Source: Streptomyces avidinii (GTDB lineage Bacteria > Actinomycetota > Actinomycetes > Streptomycetales > Streptomycetaceae). Taken from it: 45,306 nucleotides of DNA. Where the stretch lies: positions 1-45,306 of the forward strand of contig NZ_BMVL01000023.1 of the NCBI RefSeq assembly GCF_014650695.1, in the 5' to 3' direction. Position 1 is the first letter of the stretch. The number at the start of each line of letters is the position of its first letter. Shown piece after piece: positions 15,637 to 23,228 of this stretch. Below the pieces are notes generated by a model. It searched no databases. It had not been told where the DNA came from and was given only the letters and a program-made list of their open reading frames with translations. The translations under genes were made by a program, and so were the position numbers.

Positions 15637-16883
15637 TCCGTGGGCGCCGTATGTCGCGCGTTTTCCGTGCGCTGTTGTCTGTTCCCGCCCTCCTCGGCCT
15701 CGCCGTGGGCGCCCTCACTGCTTGCGGAACCGGTCCGGCACCGACGGCACTGACCATCGCCGTCACTGCCAGCATGGCCGAACCGGCGCCCTGGGCCCCG
15801 GCTCTGAACGACCTCGCGGTGCGGCATGCCCTGCGTGCGGTCGAGCCGGGCGACGGGGCGATCTCCGTGGTCGTGTCGACCGATGCGCAGGTGACCGAGG
15901 TGGACCTGACTCCGCTGCGGGGGCCGCGGGAGGTCGAGCAGGACCCGGCCACCGCCCGGGAGAAGGTCCTCGCCGAGGCGGCGCACCTGCGCTCGGCACT
16001 GGCCGCGAGCCGGCCGGCCGCGGAGGGCCTCGATCTGCTCGGCACCTACCGCCGCGCGCTGCGGACCACACCTTCCGGCGGCACGGTCGTCGTGGTGTCG
16101 TCCGGTGTGCAGACCGTCGATCCGCTGGATGTCCGCACGCTCGGCTGGGACTTCGACCCGGGGGCCGTCGTAGGCCACCTGAAGGGCCGCGGACTGGTTC
16201 CCGACGCGCACGGCCGGCACGTGGAGTTCATCGGGCTCGGCGTCGCGTACGGTACCCAGCCCGAGTTGCCGCTGCCGGCTGCGCAGCGGATCACGGCGCT
16301 GTGGCACGCGGTGTGCGGGGCTTCGGGGGCGGCCTCGTGCACGGTGCGCGACGACGATGTGCCGCGGCTGCCGCCGGTGTCGGAGCGGCCCGTCCCGGTG
16401 GTGGCCGTCGCCGTGCCCCGCACGTCCTGCGCCGGCACCTTCGTCGTCCCGGCTTCCGTCACCTTCGCGGCGGACGACGCGCGGCTGGGGGCCGGCGCCG
16501 AGCGCTACCTGGTTCCGATCGCGGACAGCCTGCGGCGCTGCCCCGCGGGCGGCGTCGTGCGGATCACCGGACACACCGCCCGGGTGGGTACGGCGGTGAG
16601 CGGCCTCGACCTGTCCGTCCGGCGGGCACGGGCCGTTCGCGACCGTCTCATCCGCCTGGGTGTCGCCCCCGGGCTCCTCGGCCCGGCCGAAGGGGCCGGT
16701 TCCGGCCGCCCCCTCGTCGAGAACATGCCCGGCGGTGTCTTCAGTGAGCCGCTCGCCCGCCTGAACCGGCGGGTGGAGGTCACGGTCGTGTCCGCTGCCC
16801 CTGCCAGGGCGGAGACCGGTGCGACGAAGACCGGCACCGCGACGCTGCCCGTCGAAACGAAAGAAGGAACCGACCCGTCATGA
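15633..16883 (+). CDS. Lipoprotein with vWA-like region and OmpA/MotB C-terminal domain
   Basis: A 416-residue lipoprotein. Lipobox GALTAC gives acylated Cys31. The middle part (about 38-220) opens with LTIAVTASMAEPAPW and contains TVVVVSSGVQTVDPLDVR, a layout like a divergent vWA domain. The C-terminal ~120 residues are OmpA-like: VTFAADDARLGAGAERYLVP, then VRITGHTARVG and SVRRARAVRDRLIRLGV, with a terminal LNRRVEVTVV. OmpA domains bind peptidoglycan, so this protein should tie the outer membrane-face to the cell wall. ATG at 15633 and stop at 16883 both form 4-base overlaps with neighbours. Confidence 0.85.
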   Translation: MIRGRRMSRVFRALLSVPALLGLAVGALTACGTGPAPTALTIAVTASMAEPAPWAPALNDLAVRHALRAVEPGDGAISVVVSTDAQVTEVDLTPLRGPREVEQDPATAREKVLAEAAHLRSALAASRPAAEGLDLLGTYRRALRTTPSGGTVVVVSSGVQTVDPLDVRTLGWDFDPGAVVGHLKGRGLVPDAHGRHVEFIGLGVAYGTQPELPLPAAQRITALWHAVCGASGAASCTVRDDDVPRLPPVSERPVPVVAVAVPRTSCAGTFVVPASVTFAADDARLGAGAERYLVPIADSLRRCPAGGVVRITGHTARVGTAVSGLDLSVRRARAVRDRLIRLGVAPGLLGPAEGAGSGRPLVENMPGGVFSEPLARLNRRVEVTVVSAAPARAETGATKTGTATLPVETKEGTDPS

Positions 16884-18199
16884 CGACGACACGGACCGAC
16901 CACGACCACAACCGCTCCCACGACCGAGACCGCGACCGCGACCGCGACCGCGACCGCTTCAGGATCCCGCTCGGCCAGACCCTCACCTCCGTACTGGGGC
17001 TGGGCCCCATGCCGTTCACAAAGATCGTCCGCTGCCGCGAACTGGTCGGCGAGGCCCGGCGGATCGGTCGCGACCGCCCGGCCGGGGAGTGGACCAACGC
17101 GGAGGACGGCCTGCGCCGGGCCGCCGAGCGTCGCGCCGACGACTGGGCCAGGACGGAGGCCGCCAGGACCATCGAGCCGACCGTCGCAACGATCAAGGGC
17201 CTGCAGGCCGAGGTCCGGTTCATCGAGCACCAGCTCACCGCTCTGGGCGCATCCCGCTACGTCGGCCCGCACGGCGAGTCCTGCACCAGGGCCGAGGCGC
17301 ACGAACGGCACTCCGAGTGCTCGGCACTCGTCGAGACGCAGGAGCGGGCGGGCTCGCGAGTACACCGGCGGGTGTCGGCCCGGGTGAAGCGGCTCCTGCT
17401 CGGACTCCTCGCGCTCGACGTCATCGTCCTGACCTTCCTGATGGCCAAGTTCCTCAACGTGGACCTGCACAGGGCCTTCGTGTCGGCCGACAGCACCCTG
17501 CGCGCCGTCACCGCGCTGCTGTTCGCCATCCTGGGCACGGTCGGGGTTGCACTGACCATGAAGCTGTTCGGCCGGCGGCACCGCGCCCACCGCGCCGCGC
17601 ACGGCGGCTGGGACCTGGCCGGGGACGGCCGCCGGACGCTCGTGGCCGAACTCGTCCTGTGCGGACTGCTGGCGTCGGCCCTGGGCGTCGCCATGGCCTG
17701 GCGGCTCGTCCTCGACGGCCCCTCCGACGAGCGTTTCCTGACCGTCGTCATGGCCGCGCTGTTCGCCCTCGTGATCGGTGCCGTGTCCTACCTCTCCTAC
17801 CAGTCGGAATTCGCGGACGGCTCCACGGTCACCGAGGCGATCGACGTGCTCGCCCCCCAACTGCACGGTACCCACCGGGCCGAGGCGGCCCTGCGCGCCA
17901 AGCGGGAGATCCTGCTGCACCAGGCCGTCCGGCTGCTCGCCCAACTGGCCCGGGACGGCGCACGACTGCGCGCCGAGGCGCACCGCAGAGTCGTGGAGAG
18001 CGTCCAGGACAAGGCCATCCGCTACGCCCGCTCCGTCCACCAGCGCTGCGGGTACGGCAGTGCGCTCCCGGCGCCACGGCTGTCGCTGGACGACCTGGAC
18101 CTGGCCCTGTCCCAGGCGGGTTCCTGGACCGGGCCCGATCTCGCACTCGTCCAGGGCGACGGCGGTCCGGGCGCCGAGGGTCTGGCGGTGGTCGCATGA
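16880..18199 (+). CDS. Four-helix membrane protein with coiled-coil flanks
   Basis: A 439-residue protein. Order: charged N-terminus with an HDRDRDRDRDRDRF repeat, a helical region (50-165) likely forming a coiled coil and carrying two cysteines (135 and 147), membrane helices at about 171-190, 208-228, 255-274 and 286-307, then a long cytoplasmic helical part (315-390). The topology (paired helices between long coils) recalls motor-stator or scaffold proteins, but I see no MotA/ExbB signature. ATGA overlaps on both sides couple it to the OmpA lipoprotein and the small protein downstream. Confidence 0.78.
   Translation: MTTTRTDHDHNRSHDRDRDRDRDRDRFRIPLGQTLTSVLGLGPMPFTKIVRCRELVGEARRIGRDRPAGEWTNAEDGLRRAAERRADDWARTEAARTIEPTVATIKGLQAEVRFIEHQLTALGASRYVGPHGESCTRAEAHERHSECSALVETQERAGSRVHRRVSARVKRLLLGLLALDVIVLTFLMAKFLNVDLHRAFVSADSTLRAVTALLFAILGTVGVALTMKLFGRRHRAHRAAHGGWDLAGDGRRTLVAELVLCGLLASALGVAMAWRLVLDGPSDERFLTVVMAALFALVIGAVSYLSYQSEFADGSTVTEAIDVLAPQLHGTHRAEAALRAKREILLHQAVRLLAQLARDGARLRAEAHRRVVESVQDKAIRYARSVHQRCGYGSALPAPRLSLDDLDLALSQAGSWTGPDLALVQGDGGPGAEGLAVVA
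16921..16957 (+). repeat. Hexanucleotide repeat (GACCGC)n within coding sequence
   Basis: About five copies of GACCGC encode the (Asp-Arg)n run near the N-terminus of the membrane protein. Whole-unit slippage would keep the frame. Confidence 0.85.
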
Positions 18200-18447
18200 G
18201 CCTGTGGAGCAGGGCGAGGAAGGTCTGGCACCTCGGCGAGGTCATCGCGGCCATCGGTGCGGCGGGCCAGGCCCCGCCCCCGCCCGACCTGCCCGTCTAC
18301 CTGCGCCAGCAGTACGCCGACCACAGCAAGAGCCAGGTCGAAAAGCTCGGCCGGGACATCAAGCGCCTCACGGCGGCGCCCCGCCGGCCCACCACGGCGG
18401 TGAAACTCGACCGCGACAGCGCACGCAGGCTGCGCGGAAAGCGATAG
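18196..18447 (+). CDS. Small basic hypothetical protein (83 aa)
   Basis: An 83-residue soluble protein: N-terminal amphipathic helix SLWSRARKVWHLGEVIAAIG, a PPPPDLP turn and a basic helical end with YADHSKSQVEKLGRDIKRL. The ATG at 18196 overlaps the TGA of the membrane protein gene. Last gene of the rightward operon. Function unknown; its basic face suggests a partner at the membrane or nucleic-acid contact. Confidence 0.72.
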   Translation: MSLWSRARKVWHLGEVIAAIGAAGQAPPPPDLPVYLRQQYADHSKSQVEKLGRDIKRLTAAPRRPTTAVKLDRDSARRLRGKR

Positions 18448-18484
18448 CCGCCGGCGAGGGGCACCGGCCGGAACTGCGGCTCGC

Positions 18485-18919
18485 TCACCGCCCGCCCGGC
18501 CGGCCGGGCGGGCGCCGCGGCGGCGGCGGGGTGCGGTGGTGGAGCGGGTTCTCGGGCGGCTCGGTGGTGAGGAGTTCGCGCTTCACGTGTTCGTAGTCGG
18601 CCCATGCCCGGGGGTCGGCGTGGGCGTAGTCGGTCCAGAATCCGGGGCGCTGCCAGCGGGCGTCCGCGAGGCGGGTGCGGCCGCTGTCGATGACCAGGGT
18701 CCAGCCGGGTGGTATGCGGGGGTCGACCGTCTCGAAGTCGGCGGGGTCCCAGAGCAGTCCGGGGTCGGGGGTGCCGGGGCCGAGGACGCGGATCTGGCAA
18801 TCGATGTCGTGGGTGACCATTTCCAGAACCGGGTAGATGCCGCCCACCCGGATCCCGTCGAACTCCGTGACGGGGACGTCGGCCGCGGGGTGGATGATGC
18901 GCAGGCATCTGACTCTCAT
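18485..18919 (-). CDS. Hypothetical protein (144 aa)
   Basis: A 144-residue soluble protein. The core reads EFDGIRVGGIYPVLEMVTHD, then DPADFETVDPRIPPGW and WADYEHVKRELL, and the last ~25 residues are Pro/Arg-rich. Its final codons (RRPPGRPGGR) are encoded by the palindrome at 18489-18514. The pattern of a short beta core ending in a helix recalls immunity-type proteins, but I do not recognise the family. It stands alone between two terminators or regulatory regions. Confidence 0.65.
   Translation of the reverse strand: MRVRCLRIIHPAADVPVTEFDGIRVGGIYPVLEMVTHDIDCQIRVLGPGTPDPGLLWDPADFETVDPRIPPGWTLVIDSGRTRLADARWQRPGFWTDYAHADPRAWADYEHVKRELLTTEPPENPLHHRTPPPPRRPPGRPGGR
18489..18514. terminator. Perfect 26-bp palindrome, likely bidirectional terminator
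   Basis: CGCCCGCCCGGCC followed directly by its reverse complement. It lies 42 bases after the rightward operon's stop and overlaps the 3' end of the convergent gene. Confidence 0.6.
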
Positions 18920-18984
18920 GGGAGAAGTCTCGCCCCGCGCGGTCCCCGGTCGTTGTCCGGGCCGCCGCAGGGATCGGTCCGGGT

Positions 18985-19435
18985 TCAGGCGGCGGCCGGG
19001 AGGACGGCCCAGTGGGTGACGGCGTGTGCTCGGATGCGGGTGCCGTGGGCGCTTGCCAGCAGGGCGATGATGCTCACGCCGCGACCGTGTTCATCCGGTG
19101 CGCAGCTGGTGGTCCAGGTTCCCTCGTGGTCGGCGGGGCCGCCGTCGCCGACTTCGATGCGCAGGGCGCCGTCGTTTCCGGGGCGCCGGAGGTGGAGGGC
19201 GACCGGGGGCAGGGCGTGTTCGAGGGCGTTGGTGACGAGTTCGGAGACGACGAGCAGTGCTTGGTCGATGGTCTCGTCGTCCATGTGCCATCCGTCGAGA
19301 ACGGTGCTGGTGATGCGGCGCGCTGTGCCGGGACGCGGGATGGTGCGGGAGCTTCCATACGGTGGTCGGCTGCGGTGGGAGGGGTGTCGGGGCGGCTGGG
19401 GCGGGGGCGGTTTCGATGTCGGTGGTGGCGTCCAT
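18985..19435 (-). pseudogene. RsbW-like ATP-binding protein, frameshifted
   Basis: The intact part from ATG 19284 encodes 99 residues of a GHKL ATPase: ALLVVSELVTNALEHA (N box), LRIEVGDGGPADHEG (DxG box), DEHGRGVSIIALLA (G box). Typical family members have about 40 more N-terminal residues. Those are present upstream, in another frame: ATG 19435 starts a Pro/Ala-rich leader running to VWKLPHHPAS, and the expected continuation GTARRITSTVLDGWHM is one base out of frame. One extra C in the CCC at about 19330 explains it. Either a real inactivating mutation or a sequencing error. Working relatives act as anti-sigma factor kinases. Confidence 0.7.
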
Positions 19436-19501
19436 GGCAGGGTCCTGGCGGTGGGGGGTGTGAGCAGTGTCGGCGGTGCTTCGCCCGTCCGGCTGCGGTG
19501 G

Positions 19502-20452
19502 TTACCGTAGGAGCTGGTGGAGGACGGCCGAGGCGAGTGCTGCGTCGAGGGCGCCCACGCCGGTGAGGTCGGCGATCGTGATGGCCGCTTCGGGGCGGTC
19601 GGGGGGTGTTCTGAGGAGCAGGCCGGCGGCGGTGTCGCTGTCCTGCGCGGTGGCGCCGGCGCGGACGGCGTGGCCGAAGTCGCCGTGGTGGAGGCACTGG
19701 GTGTGGTCGTCGGTTGCGATGAGCTGGGCTCGGTGGAAGAGCGCCGGTGGCAGTTCGTTCTTGTGGGGCATGTCCGTGCCGATGCCGGTCACGTGGGTGC
19801 CTTCGGGCACGTCGTCGGCGTTCAGGACGGGTGCCGTCGCCGGTGTGGTGGTGATGATCATGTCGGCGCCGGCGGTCTGCTGTGCGGAAGCGGGCCGGGC
19901 CGGCAGGCCGTTCTTGTGGAGTTCCTCGCACAGGGCCGAGGCGTTGTGCAGGTTGCGGCCGTGGACGAGTATCCGGCTGATGGGGCGGAGTTTGGCCAGC
20001 CAGACGGCCTGGAGGAGGGCTTGTTCGCCGGTGCCGAAGAGTCCCAGGGTGTGGGCTTCGGGCCGGGCCATGGCATGGGTGACCAGTGCGCCCGCGGCGG
20101 CGGTGCGCCAGGCGGTGAGCAGGCCGCGGTCGTTGAGGACGGCCCGTATCTGCCCGGTGTCGGCGCTGATGACGCAGACCAGGCCGTGGTGGTGGGACGG
20201 CATGCCGAGGCCGGGGCGGCCGTAGAAGCCGGTCGCTATCTTGACGGTGAAGTCGGGGGCGTCGGTGATCCAGCCGGCTTTCACGTGGCAGTCCCCGTTG
20301 GCCCGGGGGAAGTCCATGTGCAGGGGCGGCGGGACGCTGGTGCGGCCTTCGGCGTGGGCGATGAGGGCGTCGCGGACGGTGTCCAGAACCATCCGGGAGG
20401 TGGCGGCCGTCTCGATGGCGCCCGTGTCGAAGACGGGCAGGGTCGTCGTCAT
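19502..20452 (-). CDS. Ornithine cyclodeaminase / mu-crystallin family protein
   Basis: A 316-residue NAD(P)-dependent enzyme. Family signs in order: KIATGFYGRPGLGMPSHHHG, LTAWRTAAAGALVTHAMARP, the dinucleotide site LGLFGTGEQALLQAVWL, and GTHVTGIGTDMPHKNELPP. Members convert ornithine to proline, reduce or form cyclic imino acids, or act as alanine dehydrogenases. The ATG at 20452 overlaps the aminotransferase stop by four bases, so it is the third gene of an amino-acid operon. The precise substrate is not visible. Confidence 0.87.
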   Translation of the reverse strand: MTTTLPVFDTGAIETAATSRMVLDTVRDALIAHAEGRTSVPPPLHMDFPRANGDCHVKAGWITDAPDFTVKIATGFYGRPGLGMPSHHHGLVCVISADTGQIRAVLNDRGLLTAWRTAAAGALVTHAMARPEAHTLGLFGTGEQALLQAVWLAKLRPISRILVHGRNLHNASALCEELHKNGLPARPASAQQTAGADMIITTTPATAPVLNADDVPEGTHVTGIGTDMPHKNELPPALFHRAQLIATDDHTQCLHHGDFGHAVRAGATAQDSDTAAGLLLRTPPDRPEAAITIADLTGVGALDAALASAVLHQLLR

Positions 20453-21582
20453 CGGCTTGTCCGCATCCACTGCGCGAAGGCTGCCAGGCCTTCTTCGGGG
20501 TGGTGGCGGCCGATGCCGATGCGGAACCGGTCGGACGGGGTGGGGGTGAGTTCGGAGTGGTAGATGCTGGCGGGCAGCAGCAGGACGCCGGCTTCCTCGA
20601 CCAGGCGGGTGCAGAATTCCTCCACCCCGTCGGGGCCGAGGTAGCGGGGGTAGGCGACGCATCCGCCGTCCGGGGCCTGCCAGTCGAAGTCGTCCGCGAA
20701 CTCGGAGAAGAACGACTCGAACGCCGGCAGGTTGGCTGCGATGAGTGCGCGGTTGCGCCGCAGGATCGGTTCGCGGGCCTTGAGCGCGATGCGGGCCAGG
20801 ACCTCGCTGGGGGCGGAGTTGCAGATGGTGGTGTAGTGCTTCGCGCGTTCGAGGCGCGAGAGGAGTTCGCGGTCGCGGCAGGTGATCCAGCCGATGCGCA
20901 GCCCGGGCAGTCCCAGGGACTTGGACGTCACGTTCAGGGACAGGGCTCGCTCGGACAGGTCGGCGGCCTGCGGCAGGATGCGGGCGGCGTCGGCCTCCAG
21001 GCCGCGGTAGACCTCGTCGCTGAAGAGGTGGATGCCGCGTTCGTCGCACAGGCGGGCGAGCGCGGTGAAGTCGGCCGCGTCGATGACCTTGCCGGTGGGG
21101 TTGTTGGGGAAGTTCACCGACACGACGCGGGTGTTCGGCCGGAGCGCCGCCGCAACCTCGTCGAGGTCCAGCGCCCAGTTGCGGTCCGGGTCGAGGGCCA
21201 CGCCGGTGACCTCGCACAGGGCCATCGGCACGGTCTCGGCGGCCTGGTAGTTCGGGGTCACCACCACGGCGTGGTCCCCGGCGTCGAGCAGGACGTTCAT
21301 GGCCAGGTAGAGGGCTTCCTCGGCTCCGGCGAAGCAGATCACGTCGTCCGCGCCGGCGTTCTCGTACGTCTGGGCGATCACCTCGCGCAGGGCCGGATCG
21401 CCGAAGGTCTCGGTGTATCCCAGGGGCAGGTTCTCGAAGGCCTCGCGGTCCTTGTCGTCGGCGAGCGAGAGGAGCTCGCCCAGCGTCATGGTCTGGACGT
21501 CGGAGGCGGTCAGGTGGTGGCGGGCGGTGAACTCCCAGCGGGAGAAGTACGTTTCCAGACGGAAGTCGGGCAGCCGGGTCAT
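20449..21582 (-). CDS. PLP-dependent class I/II aminotransferase
   Basis: A 377-residue fold-type I enzyme. Motifs: VSVNFPNNPTGKV (about 154-166), HLFSDEVYRG (Asp189 binding the cofactor ring nitrogen), LNVTSKSLGLPGLRIGW with Lys221 as Schiff-base lysine, and RFRIGIGR near the end. It resembles aminotransferases acting on amino acids such as capreomycidine synthase-type or kynurenine-type enzymes, but I cannot fix the substrate. ATGA overlaps couple it to the regulator upstream and to the cyclodeaminase homologue downstream. Confidence 0.88.
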   Translation of the reverse strand: MTRLPDFRLETYFSRWEFTARHHLTASDVQTMTLGELLSLADDKDREAFENLPLGYTETFGDPALREVIAQTYENAGADDVICFAGAEEALYLAMNVLLDAGDHAVVVTPNYQAAETVPMALCEVTGVALDPDRNWALDLDEVAAALRPNTRVVSVNFPNNPTGKVIDAADFTALARLCDERGIHLFSDEVYRGLEADAARILPQAADLSERALSLNVTSKSLGLPGLRIGWITCRDRELLSRLERAKHYTTICNSAPSEVLARIALKAREPILRRNRALIAANLPAFESFFSEFADDFDWQAPDGGCVAYPRYLGPDGVEEFCTRLVEEAGVLLLPASIYHSELTPTPSDRFRIGIGRHHPEEGLAAFAQWMRTSR

Positions 21583-22229
21583 GGTCGGTCCTTCGCGTTC
21601 GGTGATCTGAGTTCGGCGAGCAGGCCGTAGACAGTGGAACGGGACACCCGCAGGGCGCCGGCGACGACGGGAGCGGCGCGGCGGACCGCGAACACCCGGG
21701 CCTCCTCCAGCCGGCCGAGAACGGCCAGGCGGTCCTGACGGGTCATGCGTTCGACGGGGCGCCCCGTCTCGCGGACGTAACTTCCGATGATGTGCTGGAT
21801 CCGCTCGGACCAGTCCTGCTCGAACAGCGGCTCCGGGCGCTGCACGGTGGGGGCGCCGAAGGCGGACAGGACCGCGGCGGCCTGTTCCAGCGGCGTGCGG
21901 TCGAGATTGATGCACAGCACCGCCGACGGCCGGCCCTGCGGATCGCGAAGGACCGCGCTGACCGATGTCAGTCGGCGGCCGTCGACGAGCAGCTTCTCGT
22001 ACGGCCCGAAGACGTCCTGTGCCGAGGGTTCGAGATCGTCCAGCTCTCCCAGCAGCGAGGGGTCTCCCACGCCGCGGGAGGTCATCGGATTCCAGATCCC
22101 GAGGACCCGGTCGGTGTCCGGATCATGCAGGACGACCTCCGCGTACGGGCCGAGCAGCAGCGCGACGGCCTGGGCCACCGGCGCCCACAGCCGCACACGA
22201 GCATCTTGCGGGTCTTCAACATTCCCCAT
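21579..22229 (-). CDS. YheO/DauR-family PAS-HTH transcriptional regulator
   Basis: A 216-residue regulator. N-terminal YheO-like PAS part (residues 15-115: LWAPVAQAVALLLGPYAEVV, LGIWNPMTSRGVGDPSLL, AVLCINLDRTPLEQ) and C-terminal HTH (MTRQDRLAVLGRLEEARVF, then VAGALRVSRSTVYGLLAEL). Family members such as DauR control amino-acid (for example D-arginine) catabolism. It is the first gene of the operon, and its ATG lies two bases from a double palindrome, so autoregulation is likely. The mRNA may be nearly leaderless. Confidence 0.83.
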   Translation of the reverse strand: MGNVEDPQDARVRLWAPVAQAVALLLGPYAEVVLHDPDTDRVLGIWNPMTSRGVGDPSLLGELDDLEPSAQDVFGPYEKLLVDGRRLTSVSAVLRDPQGRPSAVLCINLDRTPLEQAAAVLSAFGAPTVQRPEPLFEQDWSERIQHIIGSYVRETGRPVERMTRQDRLAVLGRLEEARVFAVRRAAPVVAGALRVSRSTVYGLLAELRSPNAKDRP

Positions 22230-22513
22230 GGCTGGACTGTAAGTCCAGACTGGACAGAAAGTCCAGAGGGGCTCGCCGTACGTCCTCCCGTCCGCGGGGC
22301 AGGCCCCGGGGCAGGGCCGAGTGGCCGAACGAGGTGCGGGCCGGGCCGCGGGACGGACCGGCGCGGACGCACGATGGCCCTTCGGCACAACGAGGCAGGG
22401 GTTCGGGCCTGCGGCCGGTGCGCGTCCCTGCGTGCCGGTGGGCCCGCGCCACCGCCCCCTTGCGGCAGGTCCGGGCCCCTCCGGCCCCGCCCCCTCCACC
22501 GGAAGGCACCGCC
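22230..22513. other. Intergenic region with the regulator's operator
   Basis: Holds the tandem palindromes at 22232-22266. The remainder up to the TTG at 22514 is very GC-rich and shows no other signal. Confidence 0.5.
22232..22266. promoter_or_regulatory. Tandem palindromic operator CTGGAC-N5-GTCCAG (two copies)
   Basis: Two identical palindromes, 22232-22248 (spacer TGTAA) and 22250-22266 (spacer AGAAA), with centres 18 bp apart, placed directly at the start codon of the YheO/DauR-type regulator. The half-sites are perfect and the spacers are AT-rich in a GC-rich context. This is what a binding site for two regulator dimers on one DNA face looks like. Confidence 0.82.
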
Positions 22514-22978
22514 TTGAGACGCATCCACCCCCGGGCCGGGATCCTGCTCGCCGCCCTCGCCCTGAGCACCCTCCCGCCGGTCCACTCCGCCCCGCGGGCC
22601 GAGGCCGCCGGGCCCGCGGGGCCCGCGGGGCCCGCGCACTGCACCCCCGGCGCGTTCCCCGTACTCGGCCCGGGCGCTCCGGACGGGGCTCCCGAGGGCC
22701 GGCTCGTCGCCCTCCGGCCGGACGCCGGGCCCGTCGACGGCGGCACCCAGGTCACCCTGAGCGGCACCGGACTGACCCCCTACACCCGGGTGCTCTTCGG
22801 CTCGCTGGGACCCGACGGCTGTTTCACCGGGCGGGAGGCCCCCGACGTGGTGGTCCTCAGCGACACCGCGCTGATCGCCACCGCCCCGCAGTGGCCTGCG
22901 GCCGAGGCCGTCTCCGTCGTCGCAGTGACCCCGTGCGGGCAGCACACCAACCCGCTCGCCTTCACCTACGTGGACTGA
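22514..22978 (+). CDS. Secreted IPT/TIG-domain protein
   Basis: A 154-residue protein. A signal peptide (1-32, GILLAALALSTLPPVHSAP) is followed by collagen-like GPAGPAGPA and a single IPT/TIG immunoglobulin-like domain (LRPDAGPVDGGTQVTLSGTG, then VLFG, LIATAPQWP and a final NPLAFTYVD). Two cysteines (in PDGCFTG and TPCGQ) probably form a disulfide. The TTG start at 22514 follows GGAAGG at 22501-22506. TIG domains mediate protein or carbohydrate binding; the partner is unknown. Confidence 0.8.
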   Translation: MRRIHPRAGILLAALALSTLPPVHSAPRAEAAGPAGPAGPAHCTPGAFPVLGPGAPDGAPEGRLVALRPDAGPVDGGTQVTLSGTGLTPYTRVLFGSLGPDGCFTGREAPDVVVLSDTALIATAPQWPAAEAVSVVAVTPCGQHTNPLAFTYVD

Positions 22979-23045
22979 CCCACGAGGGGCGCCCACCGCC
23001 GCCCAGGCCGCTACCGCGGAGGGGGCGATGTTCCGAACGAGGCGC

Positions 23046-23228
23046 TCAGAACAGGGGGCAGCCGCCGAAAACCGCCAGGAAGGCCATCACCGCGAGGGCG
23101 ACAGCGCCGAGGCAGGAGCATGCGAACGCCTTCGCCACGCCGTGTTCGTCCTTGGGTGGAGGTGCGGGGACCGGATTGACGGGTCGGGGTGGCGGCGGCG
23201 GGCCGGGCGGTGGAACCTCGATGGACAT
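23046..23228 (-). CDS. Small membrane protein with proline-rich N-terminus
   Basis: A 60-residue protein: VPPPGPPPPPRPVNPVPAPP then KDEHGVAKAF and a single hydrophobic helix CLGAVALAVMAFLAVFGGCP. Its ATG at 23228 has only a weak GGGGGT upstream. Similar short Pro-rich/TM proteins occur in Streptomyces; function unknown. Confidence 0.55.
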   Translation of the reverse strand: MSIEVPPPGPPPPPRPVNPVPAPPPKDEHGVAKAFACSCLGAVALAVMAFLAVFGGCPLF

